From Petrosia ficiformis (Eukaryota; Porifera; Demospongiae; Haplosclerida; Petrosiidae), in the NCBI GenBank assembly GCA_947044365.1, contig OX345643.1:433501-497500 (forward strand): DNA of 64,000 nucleotides, read 5' to 3'. Shown here one piece after another: positions 22,637 to 33,440 of this stretch. The notes below the pieces were generated by a model. That model was not told the origin of the DNA. It worked only from the letters and a program-made list of their open reading frames with translations, and searched no databases. Positions within the stretch are counted from its first letter, which is position 1, and each line of letters begins with the position of its first letter. The position numbers were made by a program, and so were the translations under genes.

Positions 22637-25029
22637 TGTACTTATGTATGTACTTATGTATGTATGTATGTATATATGTATGCAAGTATGTATGTACGTA
22701 CGTACATATGTACACATGTACCTATATACGCATAAATGTATACATATATGTAGATATGTACGTAAGTATGTATGTATTATGTATGTACATCAGTATGTAC
22801 ATGTATGTATAATATGTATATACATTATTATTATACAGTACAGAGTATACTCTTGTTTATCTTGGCAAATCAAATTGTGTAACAGATAAGGTAAAGCCAC
22901 ACCCACTAAATCACCATGGCAACTATTAATACATACAATTAAACACAGCTAGGACAAACTCTAATAGATGATGCAGTTTCTCAAGTTTTGAATGACACAA
23001 GAAAACCAGAGGTAGATAATTTGGAAGTTATTTCTCACTACTAAAAGTTTCAATTAACTTCAAAATATGGTATTTATAATATCAATAGGTTGTTGTAATG
23101 AGTGTAGGCGAACAGATGGTATCGGTTACTGGAACGGTAAGATATAATATTTAATAATTTATAATTTCATTGTCCCTCATACATTAATATACATGACTGT
23201 AATATTATATACATGTATATATATATATAGTATTGTGTTTTTGTTTTAACATGTTAGTAACAACAATTCATGACCATTTTTAGTTATAGTTATAGTTATT
23301 GGGTGATAGTCAAAAATTATTGCCCACGCTGTGAAGTGTAGGCAGAAGGGTATGTAATCATATTGTGTGTGCGTGTGTGTGGTCGTAAAAATTTGGGAAA
23401 ACTACGAAGATTGGTGGCTGGAACGAGCTACTGGTAGACTATTATACAAGGATCAAAAATAATGAAGCTTTTGCTAAAAACGTTCGGTTTACAAAGTTAT
23501 CACAATTTTTATTTATTATAGTAAAAGTATAATTTTTATAATTAGAGTGTTTCTTCCATATTTACTGTAAATAGAAAGTCACACCCCATCCTTATTACTA
23601 AACTGTCTGTTTATGTATGAGTGAATGGTATATATATACGAAGGAGTGTAATATTTATGTATTTTAACAGACACCATTACTGAAATGTGGATATCAGTTA
23701 TTAGGAATATGTGGACAGTCAACTAATCATCAGTCATGTTTAGCTCTACTGGTATTAGAAGGGTATGTACAGGAAGATGGTGAACATCAAAAAAAGAGAC
23801 AATTTGCATGTCACGTTTGTGAAGCTCCAACTTCTGAATTTGTAAGAAAATGTTTATCTATATCTATATGTACGGAACTATGTGTGTACTGTGTATCTGT
23901 ATGTGTGTATCTATGTATGTATATATGTATGTGTGTATGTATGTGTGTATGTATGTGTGTATGTATGTATATATGTATGTGTGTACGTATGTATGTATGT
24001 ATGTATGTATGTATGTGTATATGTATGTATGTATGTATGTATGTATATATGTTTGTATGTATGTATGTATGTATGTATGTATGTATGTGTCTATACGTAC
24101 ACTGTTCTATGTGTGTATGTATGTATATATGTTTGTATGTATGTATGTGTGTATGTATGTATGCATGTATGTGTGTATGTATATATGTATGTGTGTATGT
24201 ATGTATATACATTAGGCCTGTGCGATAAAAAAACCTATATCACAATAATAATCCCAACTATCACGATTATCACGATAATTTGATTTCAAGAATAACTGAA
24301 TAACATAATTTATTTAATTTCAATTCAATGAATAAAAATTAAATTATTATTAAGGAGTAAGATTCTCAAATGCCTCTGTTATTGAGTGCTGACCTGGTTT
24401 AGACGGTTCAGACATACGGAACTAGTAGCTATTTTAGACGAAACACTATCATATTCATCTTTATGGTTGTATTGCAGATGGACGATCAAGTTAGTGGTAT
24501 CTCCTTTGTAAGACAGCGATTGCTTACACAAAACACAGTGAACTGTCCGTCTCTTCTTTTTATCCGGCTCCAGAAATTTCCCCTCTTGTGCTAGAAACCC
24601 GATATATTTCCAAACAGGACTTTTGGCCTTCTCTAAAGGTAGGTATTCAACGTTAGAAGCCATCGTTACTCGACGAGATGCTTGTAAGCCTTGTATCGAT
24701 TGAACAATGTGTGATCACGTGTGAGCAGTATGTACATGCGCAAATTATCGCGATAAGAATGTCAACATTATCATTATCGCAATAACAATTTCTTTTCACG
24801 ATTATCGCACAGGCCTAATGTACATGTATGTATGTCTATACATACACTGTGCTATGTGTGTATGTACATTATAAGTGTGTATCATATTTATTTATCATAC
24901 AGGCTCATTGTTTATGTTCTCATATAGGTTAGTAATATGTAAATAGCTCAATTTGTTTATAATTATATTTTATTATTTATAGCTAAAGGTTTTGATCAAT
25001 CACTCACGACTTCCTCCTCTTCCTCATGA
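19577..25029 (+). CDS. RUN / PDZ-like / PTB domain adaptor protein
   Basis: Nineteen exons give about 495 aa: 19577-19637, 19686-19793, 20162-20276, 20346-20397, 20635-20742, 20792-20837, 20884-20942, 21044-21079, 21149-21184, 21278-21376, 21664-21819, 22091-22147, 22229-22377, 22839-22890, 22949-23011, 23089-23136, 23671-23841, 24903-24927, 24983-25029. Exons 8-10 were chosen to preserve frame and are the least certain. Residues about 20-185 form a RUN domain (GHAHLVPFCESLEAAFRDGL, GRGRSFIRAAL), usually a binder of small GTPases. Residues about 250-310 (LIVAIDDGCLVQQAGVEVWD, then KFLAKNSVDYTEVTVVK) look PDZ-like. Residues about 365-485 look like a PTB domain (YTLVYLGKSNCVTDKLGQ, FACHVCEA, HIAKGF). 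A trafficking or signalling adaptor is inferred. I do not recognise a named vertebrate orthologue. Confidence 0.75.
20040..20160. repeat. GATA-rich simple repeat, RUN/PTB gene intron 2
   Basis: About 120 bp of degenerate TAGATA units running up to the acceptor of exon 3. Confidence 0.85.
21417..21632. mobile_element. MITE-like element in RUN/PTB gene intron 10
   Basis: About 215 bp with inverted ends GTTTTGATAAG and CTTATCAAAAAC and a second inner inverted pair containing TTGGCCCA and TTGGCCCA-like segments. Non-coding. Confidence 0.6.
21825..22045. repeat. 28-bp minisatellite with CCAAT motifs in intron 11
   Basis: Eight tandem units of about 28 bp, each containing GACCAATCA, separated by ATCATCTGTATGTTCATT-like sequence. 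Every unit carries a CCAATCA (NF-Y type) motif in the same orientation. Confidence 0.92.
22380..22830. repeat. (TATG)n microsatellite, RUN/PTB gene intron 13
   Basis: About 450 bp of TATG/TACG tetramers starting a few bases after the GTTTGT donor of exon 13. Tyr/Met/Cys-rich open frames here are artefacts. Confidence 0.96.
23855..24212. repeat. (TATG)n microsatellite, RUN/PTB gene intron 17
   Basis: About 360 bp of TATG/TGTG units directly left of the hAT-like element. A short stretch continues on its right side (24818-24880), so the element inserted inside the array. Confidence 0.95.
24213..24817 (-). mobile_element. Non-autonomous hAT-like transposon keeping a BED zinc finger
   Basis: 605 bp with terminal inverted repeats TAGGCCTGTGCGATAA and TTATCGCACAGGCCTA. 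Subterminal ATCACGATTATCACGATAA motifs are also inverted. On the minus strand, 24379-24663 encodes 94 aa starting MASNVEYLPL, with a BED finger: SPVWKYIGF, then CVLC, then TTNLIVHLQYNH. BED fingers sit at the N-terminus of hAT transposases; the catalytic domain is missing. It is an internal-deletion derivative in intron 17 of the RUN/PTB gene, inserted within a TATG array. Whether the BED peptide is expressed is unknown. Confidence 0.85.
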
Positions 25030-25039
25030 TATATGATAT

Positions 25040-25103
<64 letters not shown>

Positions 25104-25209
25104 ATTAGTTTTATAATCGAAATATTACAGACACTTCAAAATCACATGATGTACTAGTAACATAATTGATTGGAGGGGCGGACTCTTCATTTCACAACTA
25201 GTTTTCTCT

Positions 25210-25668
25210 CTATTCTCGTTTGATTTGTAGATTATGAATACATCGTCTAGTTGTATATGCAGTTGCTAGGTAACCAGCGATCAATGCAGAACCTGTAAAG
25301 AAATAATGTTACCATGGTTACTCGAGAAGTAAATAATGAATAATTAATTTACGTACCACATATTGTTAATGGTTTATATTTCTGTGGTACTAAATGAGAT
25401 ACAGCTGGTAATTTTATTACTGGATAGCCGACTCCAATGACTAAAATAATTAACTAATTAAATATTCATTGATTAACATATCTCATTAATGATAACGACC
25501 TAGTGGTATAGTAAGTAAGCCGATCTTCATACCGTGATTCTTACATTGACTTAATTTCAAAAGTTCCTACAAAATGTAATAATAACAAATATTATCACCC
25601 TCTATGTAATTATACTGGCCTCAGCTTACAGGATGTTGATTAGCTGTAATTTGATTGACTCTGTCCAT
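25210..25668 (-). CDS. TMEM141: TMEM141-like small membrane protein
   Basis: Exons 25630-25668, 25500-25566, 25357-25440 and 25210-25292 join to 90 aa. The N-terminus MDRVNQITANQHPELLKLSQ, then CKNHGMKIG, follows the TMEM141 pattern of a short amphipathic start with KHP...CQSHAF...G. Two hydrophobic segments follow (IGLLTIPLVIGVGYPVI and LTICGSALIAGYLATAYA), ending in a basic tail (TTRRCIHNLQIKRE). TMEM141 is a small two-pass protein of unknown biochemical function. The exon 2 donor is GTCGTT, unusual but frame-consistent. It starts 70 bp from the divergent double-BTB gene, so they probably share a promoter. Confidence 0.72.
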
Positions 25669-25738
25669 CACACCAGAAACATTATCTGATATTACCTAAC
25701 ATCAGTGGGTGTGACAGTTTTAAAATAACACAGCAACT

Positions 25739-25920
25739 ATGCTAAGGAGAAGAAATCCGTTGAAAAGTAATGAAGAATTAGTACAACAGCTAATAGGAAG
25801 ATGGAAGGTAAGATAAATATATATATATTTATATATATCAGGGTTTTCATGGGCTCCTAAATATATATATTTATATATATATATATTTAAATTAATTAAT
25901 TAATTTATTTATTATTATTA

Positions 25921-25970
<50 letters not shown>

Positions 25971-26499
25971 TTATATATATAAGTATTATAGTTTATACAT
26001 ATATATATATATATATATATGTATAACACACAAATAAACATAAAAACAAACATATATACATACACAGGTATATATACATACATACATACATACGTACATA
26101 TACACACATACATACATACATGCAAACAGATCGAGATGGCATATTGTAAGTCTGATAGTGATGATAGTGACAGTAGTGAGGGAGAGAGTGACTCAAACGA
26201 TAAAACAGGTTTAGTGGGTTTAGCTGAGGAGTTAAAAGGGTAAGTAGTATAGATTAATTTATCGAATCAATCTCACACCCACTCATTTAATGAAGGGTGG
26301 AGTTCACTTTAGATGAACAATACGACTTGACATGGCACCTCCCTCGTGGTATGGAACGGAATTCTCTATTTCATGCAAATGCTTATGATGTGGATAGAAG
26401 TGAAATAGAATTAATGGGAGCAGCTGATGGTCAATCGTATATATTTAGAGTAATTATAATTCATACTATCAGTCGTACATACATACATACATACATACA

Positions 26500-26533
<34 letters not shown>

Positions 26534-26552
26534 CATATATACATACATAAAT

Positions 26553-26599
<47 letters not shown>

Positions 26600-29500
26600 T
26601 ACTCTTCTATTAGTGTAATGTTATTGATGATACTGTAGAGTTAATTTGCCCTGCTAATCCCCATGCTGAATTAGTGATTGTAGTGAAAAAGGTAAGAATA
26701 ATGACATCTCATTTTCAGTCTCATTCTCATACCACCTGATCAAATAGCTATTCTCAAACCATCAGAATAGGTTCGAGTCTTATATATATCACCATAGGTT
26801 ACTGAAGGGTGTGGAGGTAATTTTTCCTTGCTTAATGCATTACATCAAGGATACTTCAGTGATGTTAACATTCGATCGGTTGATGGACAACAGGTGAGTT
26901 ATATTGTACCCACCTTCTAACTACGAAAGAGATCCACATTGCTTTCAGTTCTCTGCACATCGTGTTATTTTGGGTGTGACATGTACTGGTGTACGTTATC
27001 GTGAATGGGAAGTTCTGTTATCTGGTGTTTCTTCGTCAGCTCTTAAGGCAGCACTTCAGTAAGTGTTCAACACTCTCTTAGCTTGATCTATTTTAGTTTT
27101 TTTTATATTTCTAATAGTTATATGTACACCTCCTCACTACCTTGTGATATAAGTGATGATGTAGCGAAAGAGCTGTCAGAATTAGCATCTAAAAATGGAA
27201 AATTGACTCATTTAAAAGAACTTTGTTTGGCCTATATTGATAGTTATACTCTGAAGAAAAGTATATAATAATACTTTATCCATCCATCCATTCATCCATC
27301 CATCCATCCATCATCCATTCATTCATCCATCCATCCATCCATTTCCATCCATCCATCCATTCATCCACCCATCCATTCATCCATCTATCCATTCATCCAT
27401 CCATCCATCCATTCATCCACCCATCCATTCATCCATCTATCCATTCATCCATCCATTCATTCATCCATCCATCCATCATCCACCCATCCATTCATTCATC
27501 CATCCATTCATTCATCCATCCATCCATCATCCACCCATCCATTCATTCATCCATCCATCCATTTCCATTCATTCATCCATTCATCCACCCATCCATTCAT
27601 CCCTTCATCCCTTCATCCATTCATCCATCCATCCATCCATTCATTCATCCACCCATCCCTTCATCCATTCATCCATCCATTCATTCATCCATCCATCCAT
27701 CATCCACCCATCCATTCATTCATCCATCCATCCATTTCCATTCATCCATCCATTCATCCATCCATCCATTCATCCCTTCATCCATCCATCCATCCATTCA
27801 TCCATCCATCCATTCATTCATCCACCCATCCCTTCATCCATTCATCCATCCATCCATCCATCCATTCATCTATCTATCTAACTAGGACTACAAGATATAG
27901 TCGATAGTTTAATTCATTCATTTGATGTTGGTAGACAAATGATAGAAAGTACGGAAATGAACGATCCAGCTAAAATATCTTACGCAATCAAGCAACTTGC
28001 AAAAGAGGTTGCCATTGGTGAGTACATATCATGTGACTGTCACATGACAAGACATGTGACTGTTATATAATTGATCCAGGTATTTCCAGATTTGCTCTGC
28101 TTTGTCAATTATATACAAAAAATAAACAAGATATGACTTTAAGAGAGAAGAAGGAGGTGTTAGAGTACGTTCAAGCTCGTGTTGTTGTGTGTCTGGATAA
28201 CGGACGAGAACTACTACAATTGATACTGGCCAAATGGACAAGTCTTACTGACACACAGAAACAAGAGATTGCAGCATATATCATACCAGAGGTAAGTCCA
28301 TCTTAAGACACGACCCCTGTAATATGTAATTATAATTATAGGAAGTGACTGTTTGGTCTACTGCGTATTTTTAACTCTTGTGATTCCGCTTCGAACAGGA
28401 AGCCAAAGAAATTTTGTTTTCTAATGAGCTATTTTTAATAATCTTAGTTGAGTTGACGAGTTGATGCTTCCTACAAAATTATAGGATGATATCTTTGTAA
28501 AAGTTAGCGTTTGATCCAAATTGTTTTGGTAAAGATCACATGCTGGTCACATGATGTGTACATAAAGTTTAGTGACTTCACTAAATTTGATAAAATGCTA
28601 GTTATTAATAGTTATTAATAGTTATTAATAGTTATTAATTTTATGATTTTAAAAAATAGGTTGAGCGAATTTGGGATCTGCTGAATACTCATGCTAGTGA
28701 ATTACATGGAGCTGTAGGAGATCTTGAAAAAAAGGAGAAAGTAGGTATCATACATGGGCGTGGCCTACATTGGAAGATATCCACTGCATTACAATTTAAC
28801 TCAAGATTAAAAGAAGTTCGAAGATTAAAGAAATTTAATAAGGAATTTAATGATTTTGTTCGTGTTGGAGGAGCTAAAAGGTGACTGTGATTTTAAGATA
28901 GTTGTGGTATCACATGATGATACATGTGATCAGTGGATCATTGAGTAAATATGTCCCAATGTCCTTATTGATAGTCACATGATAATGGTCATGTGATAAT
29001 GGGTGTGGTCACATACTGTCTATTTCATTATAGGCAATGGTTTATAGAGCTCAATGAGGAAGAGAAAGTAAGCTGGATATTACGTGTGATAAGAGAAGCT
29101 ATACAAGATGTGAGTAGTCATGTGACCTAAGGCATAAGTCACATGATATTTTAATGTTTTTAGGCTGAAGAACTCATACAGAAACTGGAAGATATAAAAA
29201 AGAAGATTTTATTAGCTAATGCACTTGATTGGAGCAGTTATAAATTAACTGTTTCATTAACATGTTCATATGTGGTAAGTCAACCTCTCCACCTCCTCTT
29301 CCTCCTCCTCCTCCTTCTCCTTTTCATCCTCCTCCTCCTCCTCCTTCTCCTCCTCCTTCTCCTTTCCTCCTCTTCCTCCTCCTCCTCCTCCTCTTCCTTC
29401 TCCTCCTCCACCTCCTCCTTCCCTATTTGTCTTACTAAACCGATTATTTGTTTTCATCCATACTCTTTCTCCTATCAAGTCATGGGCACTGAATAAGCTC

Positions 29501-31382
29501 CTTAGTCTCAAAGGTCCTATCAAACCAGCTGTCACAAGTCTTTGTCATTTTATTGGACAAAATGATGTTAATATGACATTAGTACATCTTGGATTACTCG
29601 ATCCTTCTGATATCATTGATGATTCACAACCTCCAACCATACCTCCTTTACCTGGTTTAGGAAAGGTACATGTATGTATGTATGTATGTATGTGCGTATG
29701 TGCGTATGTATGTGTGTGTGTGTGTGTAAGTATGTATGTATGTATGTATGTACATAGGTATGTATGTATGTATGTATGTATGTATGTATGTATGTATGTA
29801 TGTATGTGCGTATGTATGTGTGTGTGTGTGTGTAAGTATGTATGTATGTATGTATGTACATAGGTATGTATGTATGTATGTATGTATGTATGTATGTATG
29901 TATGTATGTATGTGCGTATGTATGTATGTGCGTATGTATGTGTGTGTGTATGTGTGTGTAAGTATGTATGTATGTATGTATGTACATAGGTATGTATGTA
30001 TGTATGTATGTATGTATGTATGTATGTACAATGTATGTATACTATGTACATGTATATGTACGTATGTGTGTATGTATGTATGTATGTATATATGTAATGT
30101 TATTATACTTATGTTTTCTCAGTATAATCCTGAACAACTATCCGAGTCATGTGTTCGATTGCTAGAGACACATGAAATGTCAGATATGCATTTAGTACTT
30201 GTTGATCCTCAAACACACAATTCTTCAGACTCTGTCCATCCATTTACAGATGAAGGGACGAAGCAAAGTAGTATAGTAATACCAGCACATAGGTGACTAT
30301 ATTTATATGAGAGTATAATCCTTAAGAAATAATTTTAATCACTGTCCATTAATTAGAGTATATATGGTATATTATTTAGGGTTATATTGGCTGCTCGAAG
30401 TGAATGGTTCCAAAGAGCTTTACAATCTGGTATGAAAGAAGACAGAGATAGAAGGTCATTATTTATTCATGATAATAATATTCACGACAATTAATTAATT
30501 TTAATTATATTCATGACCTCTACAGGATAGTTGTTCAAGATATTGAGGAGAGCTTGTTTCGTACATTTTTGGAATATTTGTACGGCAAACCTTTTGATTT
30601 TGATAAGATGAGTATACAAGAGTTAGTGGAGTTGTTAGCTGTTGCTGATAGATTTGAGGTAAGAGAGGAGAGAACTGAATCTAGAGATTACGAGAGGGAT
30701 GGGTTGAGGAGGGGAAGGGTAATTATTAGCAAGATAGGTAATTAAAGATGGAGGGAAGGATAATTAAGGATGGAGGGAGGGGTAATTAAGGAGATAGGTA
30801 ATTAAGGAGGGTGGGAGGGGTAATTAAGGAGGTAGGTAATTAATGATGGAGGGAGGGGTAATTAAGGAGGTAGGTAATTAGGGATGGAGGGAGGGAGAAA
30901 AAGAGCAAAAGATATTTTATTTTCGTGTTTGCAGACTTCATCACTTAGACTGCTTTGTGAGAGTCAATTGGTTGCTAAGATACAAGACAAGACTGTATTC
31001 CAGCTATTAGTTGCAGCTGATCAGTTTAGCGCTACTCAACTAAGAGTATGTGTAATATTATAGTAAACGTATTGATCATAATGACCACATCCAATAGGAA
31101 CAGTCCTTACATCATATATTAAATAATCCTGATGTGATTATGACTGATGTGGATGGATATAGTGACCTCCCCTCTGAAATAAAACAAGAAGTGAGACAGC
31201 TGCTCTCTGGGACACAAGACCCAACGTAATTATAATAAAACACACACACACATAACAATATCAGTGTATTAAAGAGTATTGTGTGTACACTATGTTTGTA
31301 ATGTATGTGTGTGTGTGTGTGTGTATGTGTGTGTGTGTGTGTGTGTCTGTGTCTGTGTCTGTGTGTGTGTGTGTCTGTGTCT

Positions 31383-31436
<54 letters not shown>

Positions 31437-31940
31437 ATGTATGTATATATGTATATATGTTTGTAGGTATGTACATGTATGTATGTATGTTTGTATGTAT
31501 GTTTGTATGTACGTATGTATTTACATTTATACCACATGTATAACTAAACCATACATGTACATGTATGTATGTAAGTACATACATACTATAATGATAATAA
31601 TGATCATTATAATTATTATAGGCAATTTGGTCCTCATAGACCTAAAACTGAACCAGACACACTGGCATTGTTAAACGAAATGGTCCCAGAGCTGAAGTTA
31701 CTAGAGGAACATCCTCATGGATATACTCATACGGATTTAGATTCCGAAGATAAGGTCCTACGTCTTCAAGATAATTGGTCTATTGGAGATGACAATACTG
31801 CTTTACAATCTACAATTGAGCAACTTCGTTTGATTGTAGGTGATGATCCTTCAGACGAAATCCTAAAAAATATTGTGTTAGCAGCTGATCTTGATGTAAA
31901 TAGAGCGTTAAATTATTATTTTGGGACACAGGAACCATAA
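25739..31940 (+). CDS. Double BTB/POZ protein with UBA-like C-terminus
   Basis: Nineteen exons give 877 aa in one frame: 25739-25807, 26130-26239, 26296-26449, 26614-26691, 26798-26893, 26949-27058, 27118-27260, 27886-28017, 28080-28291, 28660-28880, 29034-29109, 29164-29274, 29480-29665, 30123-30292, 30380-30454, 30526-30658, 30935-31045, 31098-31225, 31622-31940. A first BTB lies at about residues 140-265 ([21 protein letters not shown], then [19 protein letters not shown]), a long helical middle at 270-560, and a second BTB at about 580-725 ([41 protein letters not shown]). The last 40 residues ([20 protein letters not shown]...ALNYYFG) resemble a UBA/CUE helix bundle. BTB proteins often serve as CUL3 substrate adaptors, so a ubiquitin-linked role is likely. 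I do not recognise a named orthologue. Confidence 0.85.
25850..26130. repeat. TA and TACA microsatellites in intron 1 of the double-BTB gene
   Basis: TA/TTA tracts (25850-26030) followed by TACA tetramers (26040-26125) that run into the exon 2 acceptor. Confidence 0.92.
26474..26602. repeat. (TACA)n then (CA)n microsatellite in intron 3 of the double-BTB gene
   Basis: Nearly fills the 164-bp intron between 26450 and 26613. Confidence 0.95.
27278..27878. repeat. (CATC)n array in intron 7 of the double-BTB gene
   Basis: About 600 bp of CATC/CATT tetramers filling the whole 625-bp intron up to the exon 8 acceptor. Blocks of about 95 bp (CATCATCCACCCATCCATTC) recur, showing higher-order duplication. 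Confidence 0.96.
29284..29425. repeat. Polypyrimidine (CTC)n tract in intron 12 of the double-BTB gene
   Basis: Almost pure C/T for about 140 bp between the donor at 29275 and the acceptor before 29480. Such mirror-repeat tracts can form H-DNA. Confidence 0.93.
29668..30100. repeat. (TATG)n microsatellite with about 110-bp higher-order units, intron 13 of the double-BTB gene
   Basis: TATG tetramers interrupted at regular distance by TGTGTGTGTGTAAG and TACATAGG, so blocks of about 110 bp repeat four times. Confidence 0.95.
30725..30895. repeat. Purine-rich minisatellite in intron 16 of the double-BTB gene
   Basis: About five units of roughly 35 bp containing GGAGGGAGGGGTAATTAAGG. Confidence 0.92.
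31300..31580. repeat. GT and TATG microsatellites in intron 18 of the double-BTB gene
   Basis: TGTG with CTGTGT interruptions (31303-31420), then TATG tetramers. Confidence 0.95.
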
Positions 31941-32073
31941 AAACATTGTCACATGATTATCACATGATCTGATCGGTGATACCATGGCAACCGTATTATA
32001 TTATATACATATTTTTATTTAGTGTTTTATGCTATCATTTTTAATCATGAATAAATTTCTTTAAAATAAGAGT

Positions 32074-32394
32074 TCAATCAGATTTATGTCCCAATGATGT
32101 CACATGACTTTGGCTTGATGTCACTTGACTTGCACTATCAGTCACATGACTTTGATTTGTTCTCGTATTACGTTTCCTGCTTTGAGTAAAATGTTGGAGA
32201 AGAGACTTTATATTGTGCTTAAGATATTCACCAAAAAGTCTAATAGTGTTAACAATTTCACTCCAATTTCGATTAAGAAAATGTGTGTGTAATTTGTGAT
32301 GGAGAATTAGAGGGAACAGGAGAAGTGAATTCACTAGAAAGAGAATAGAGGACAGAAAATTAGAATTGAAACTTCGACAGAAATAGCTAGTCAT
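32074..32394 (-). CDS. Weak hypothetical open reading frame
   Basis: 106 codons from an ATG at 32394. The first half has a hydrophobic stretch (NFLSSILFLVNSLLLFPLIL) and a helical segment (NTIRLFGEYLKHNIKSLLQH). The second half is low-complexity (repeated SQSHVT), made by TCACATGAC-type repeats. No homology recognised. It might be a small membrane protein or chance. Confidence 0.2.
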   Translation of the reverse strand: MTSYFCRSFNSNFLSSILFLVNSLLLFPLILHHKLHTHFLNRNWSEIVNTIRLFGEYLKHNIKSLLQHFTQSRKRNTRTNQSHVTDSASQVTSSQSHVTSLGHKSD

Positions 32395-32584
32395 TTAATT
32401 ACATATGTGTATTAGTAATAGCCCATATCGCAATTACTAATCATAATAATTATATTAGTATATTTATCACATTAGTACTCTCATCACAACTATTATAGTT
32501 AATAGTAATTGCACTACATAATAGTATATAGTAATCTCACTAGTAGTTTATTAGTAATTTATTAGTAATCTCGCTACATATGTT

Positions 32585-32742
32585 CAGGGCTGTGGAAATA
32601 GTGAGCCAACTGCCGGACATTTTGGCCTATTTTCACTACTCTTGTCCTGTTCCCCATATACTGTGTATAGTATACAGCTCAGTTTCAATTTACCGGACAT
32701 TCACTACAATGTCCTGCATGACTGACTGTTTCCACATCCCTG
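32585..32742. mobile_element. hAT-type MITE-like element
   Basis: About 158 bp. Ends CAGGGCTGTGGAAATAGT and its near inverse ACTGTTTCCACATCCCTG, with an inner CCGGACATT/AATGTCC pair. CAGGG termini are common in hAT elements. Non-coding. Confidence 0.65.
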
Positions 32743-32763
32743 CATACATGTATGTTAGTATTT

Positions 32764-33402
32764 TCAGTATACTATAGTAATCTCACATATAACATGAACA
32801 GCAAAAGGAGTGGAAACAAAATGACCAACGTTTGATAAGACGATGGTTACTAGGATACCAATTCCATAGAACTATAAGAAAATAAAAAACATTGTTAAAT
32901 TAAGGAATGTTATTTTAATAATGATCACCTTTTTCGGTTCTTTCCCACGTAAATAAAAGATCACGCTAATAAGATGTGTCACAGACATGTGAATTTGAGA
33001 TGCTCTTCGACATATTTTGACAAAATCCTGCTCTTCACTGTCACCCCATTGTGGGATAAGTTTAAACCGGTTTGTCCTCTCTGATGTGACAGAAAATGCA
33101 TGAGATGCAGACAACGTCAAAAGCATTAACCCAAACAGAATCAGATAAGACAATGAGATTGCCATCAATAACCTGAAATAGAAAATATCATTTGATATCA
33201 TGTGATCATCATGTCATCCTCACATGATCACAGCATTAACTCCGGTAAAGACAGCCACAAGGTATAGCAAGTTTCGATCTTGGAGAGTAAGTACTCGAGT
33301 CAACCACACTAGCATTTGACGATATACATATAATCGACGATGCCAGTATCCCAGATACCATCGCTATAGAAAACAATAAATACCTACCTAGTACCTACCT
33401 GC

Positions 33403-33440
<38 letters not shown>

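Larger units (their letters stand above)
31941..32763. other. Intergenic region between convergent genes
   Basis: Holds four TCACATGA octamers (31949, 31960, 32100, 32142), a weak minus-strand open frame (32074-32394, listed separately), TAGTAA-rich sequence at 32400-32580, and a MITE-like element at 32585-32742. No RNA gene recognised. Confidence 0.6.

Noticed and set aside
22310..24283. Long Tyr/Met/Cys/Val-rich and Thr/Ile/His-rich open frames on both strands
   Set aside because: They are translations of TATG/TACA tetranucleotide arrays, which lack stops in several frames. The same applies at 1183-2228, 26411-26596, 29545-30296, 31112-31674, 49360-49735 and 52341-52685.
24379..24663. Separate host gene for the BED zinc-finger protein
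   Set aside because: It lies wholly between terminal inverted repeats of a hAT-like element, so it is annotated as part of that element.
32074..32394. Extra terminal exon of the membrane-protein gene
   Set aside because: The only acceptor-like site (TTTCTAG) would put an immediate TGA in the frame left by exon 3, and the existing last exon already ends the frame properly.
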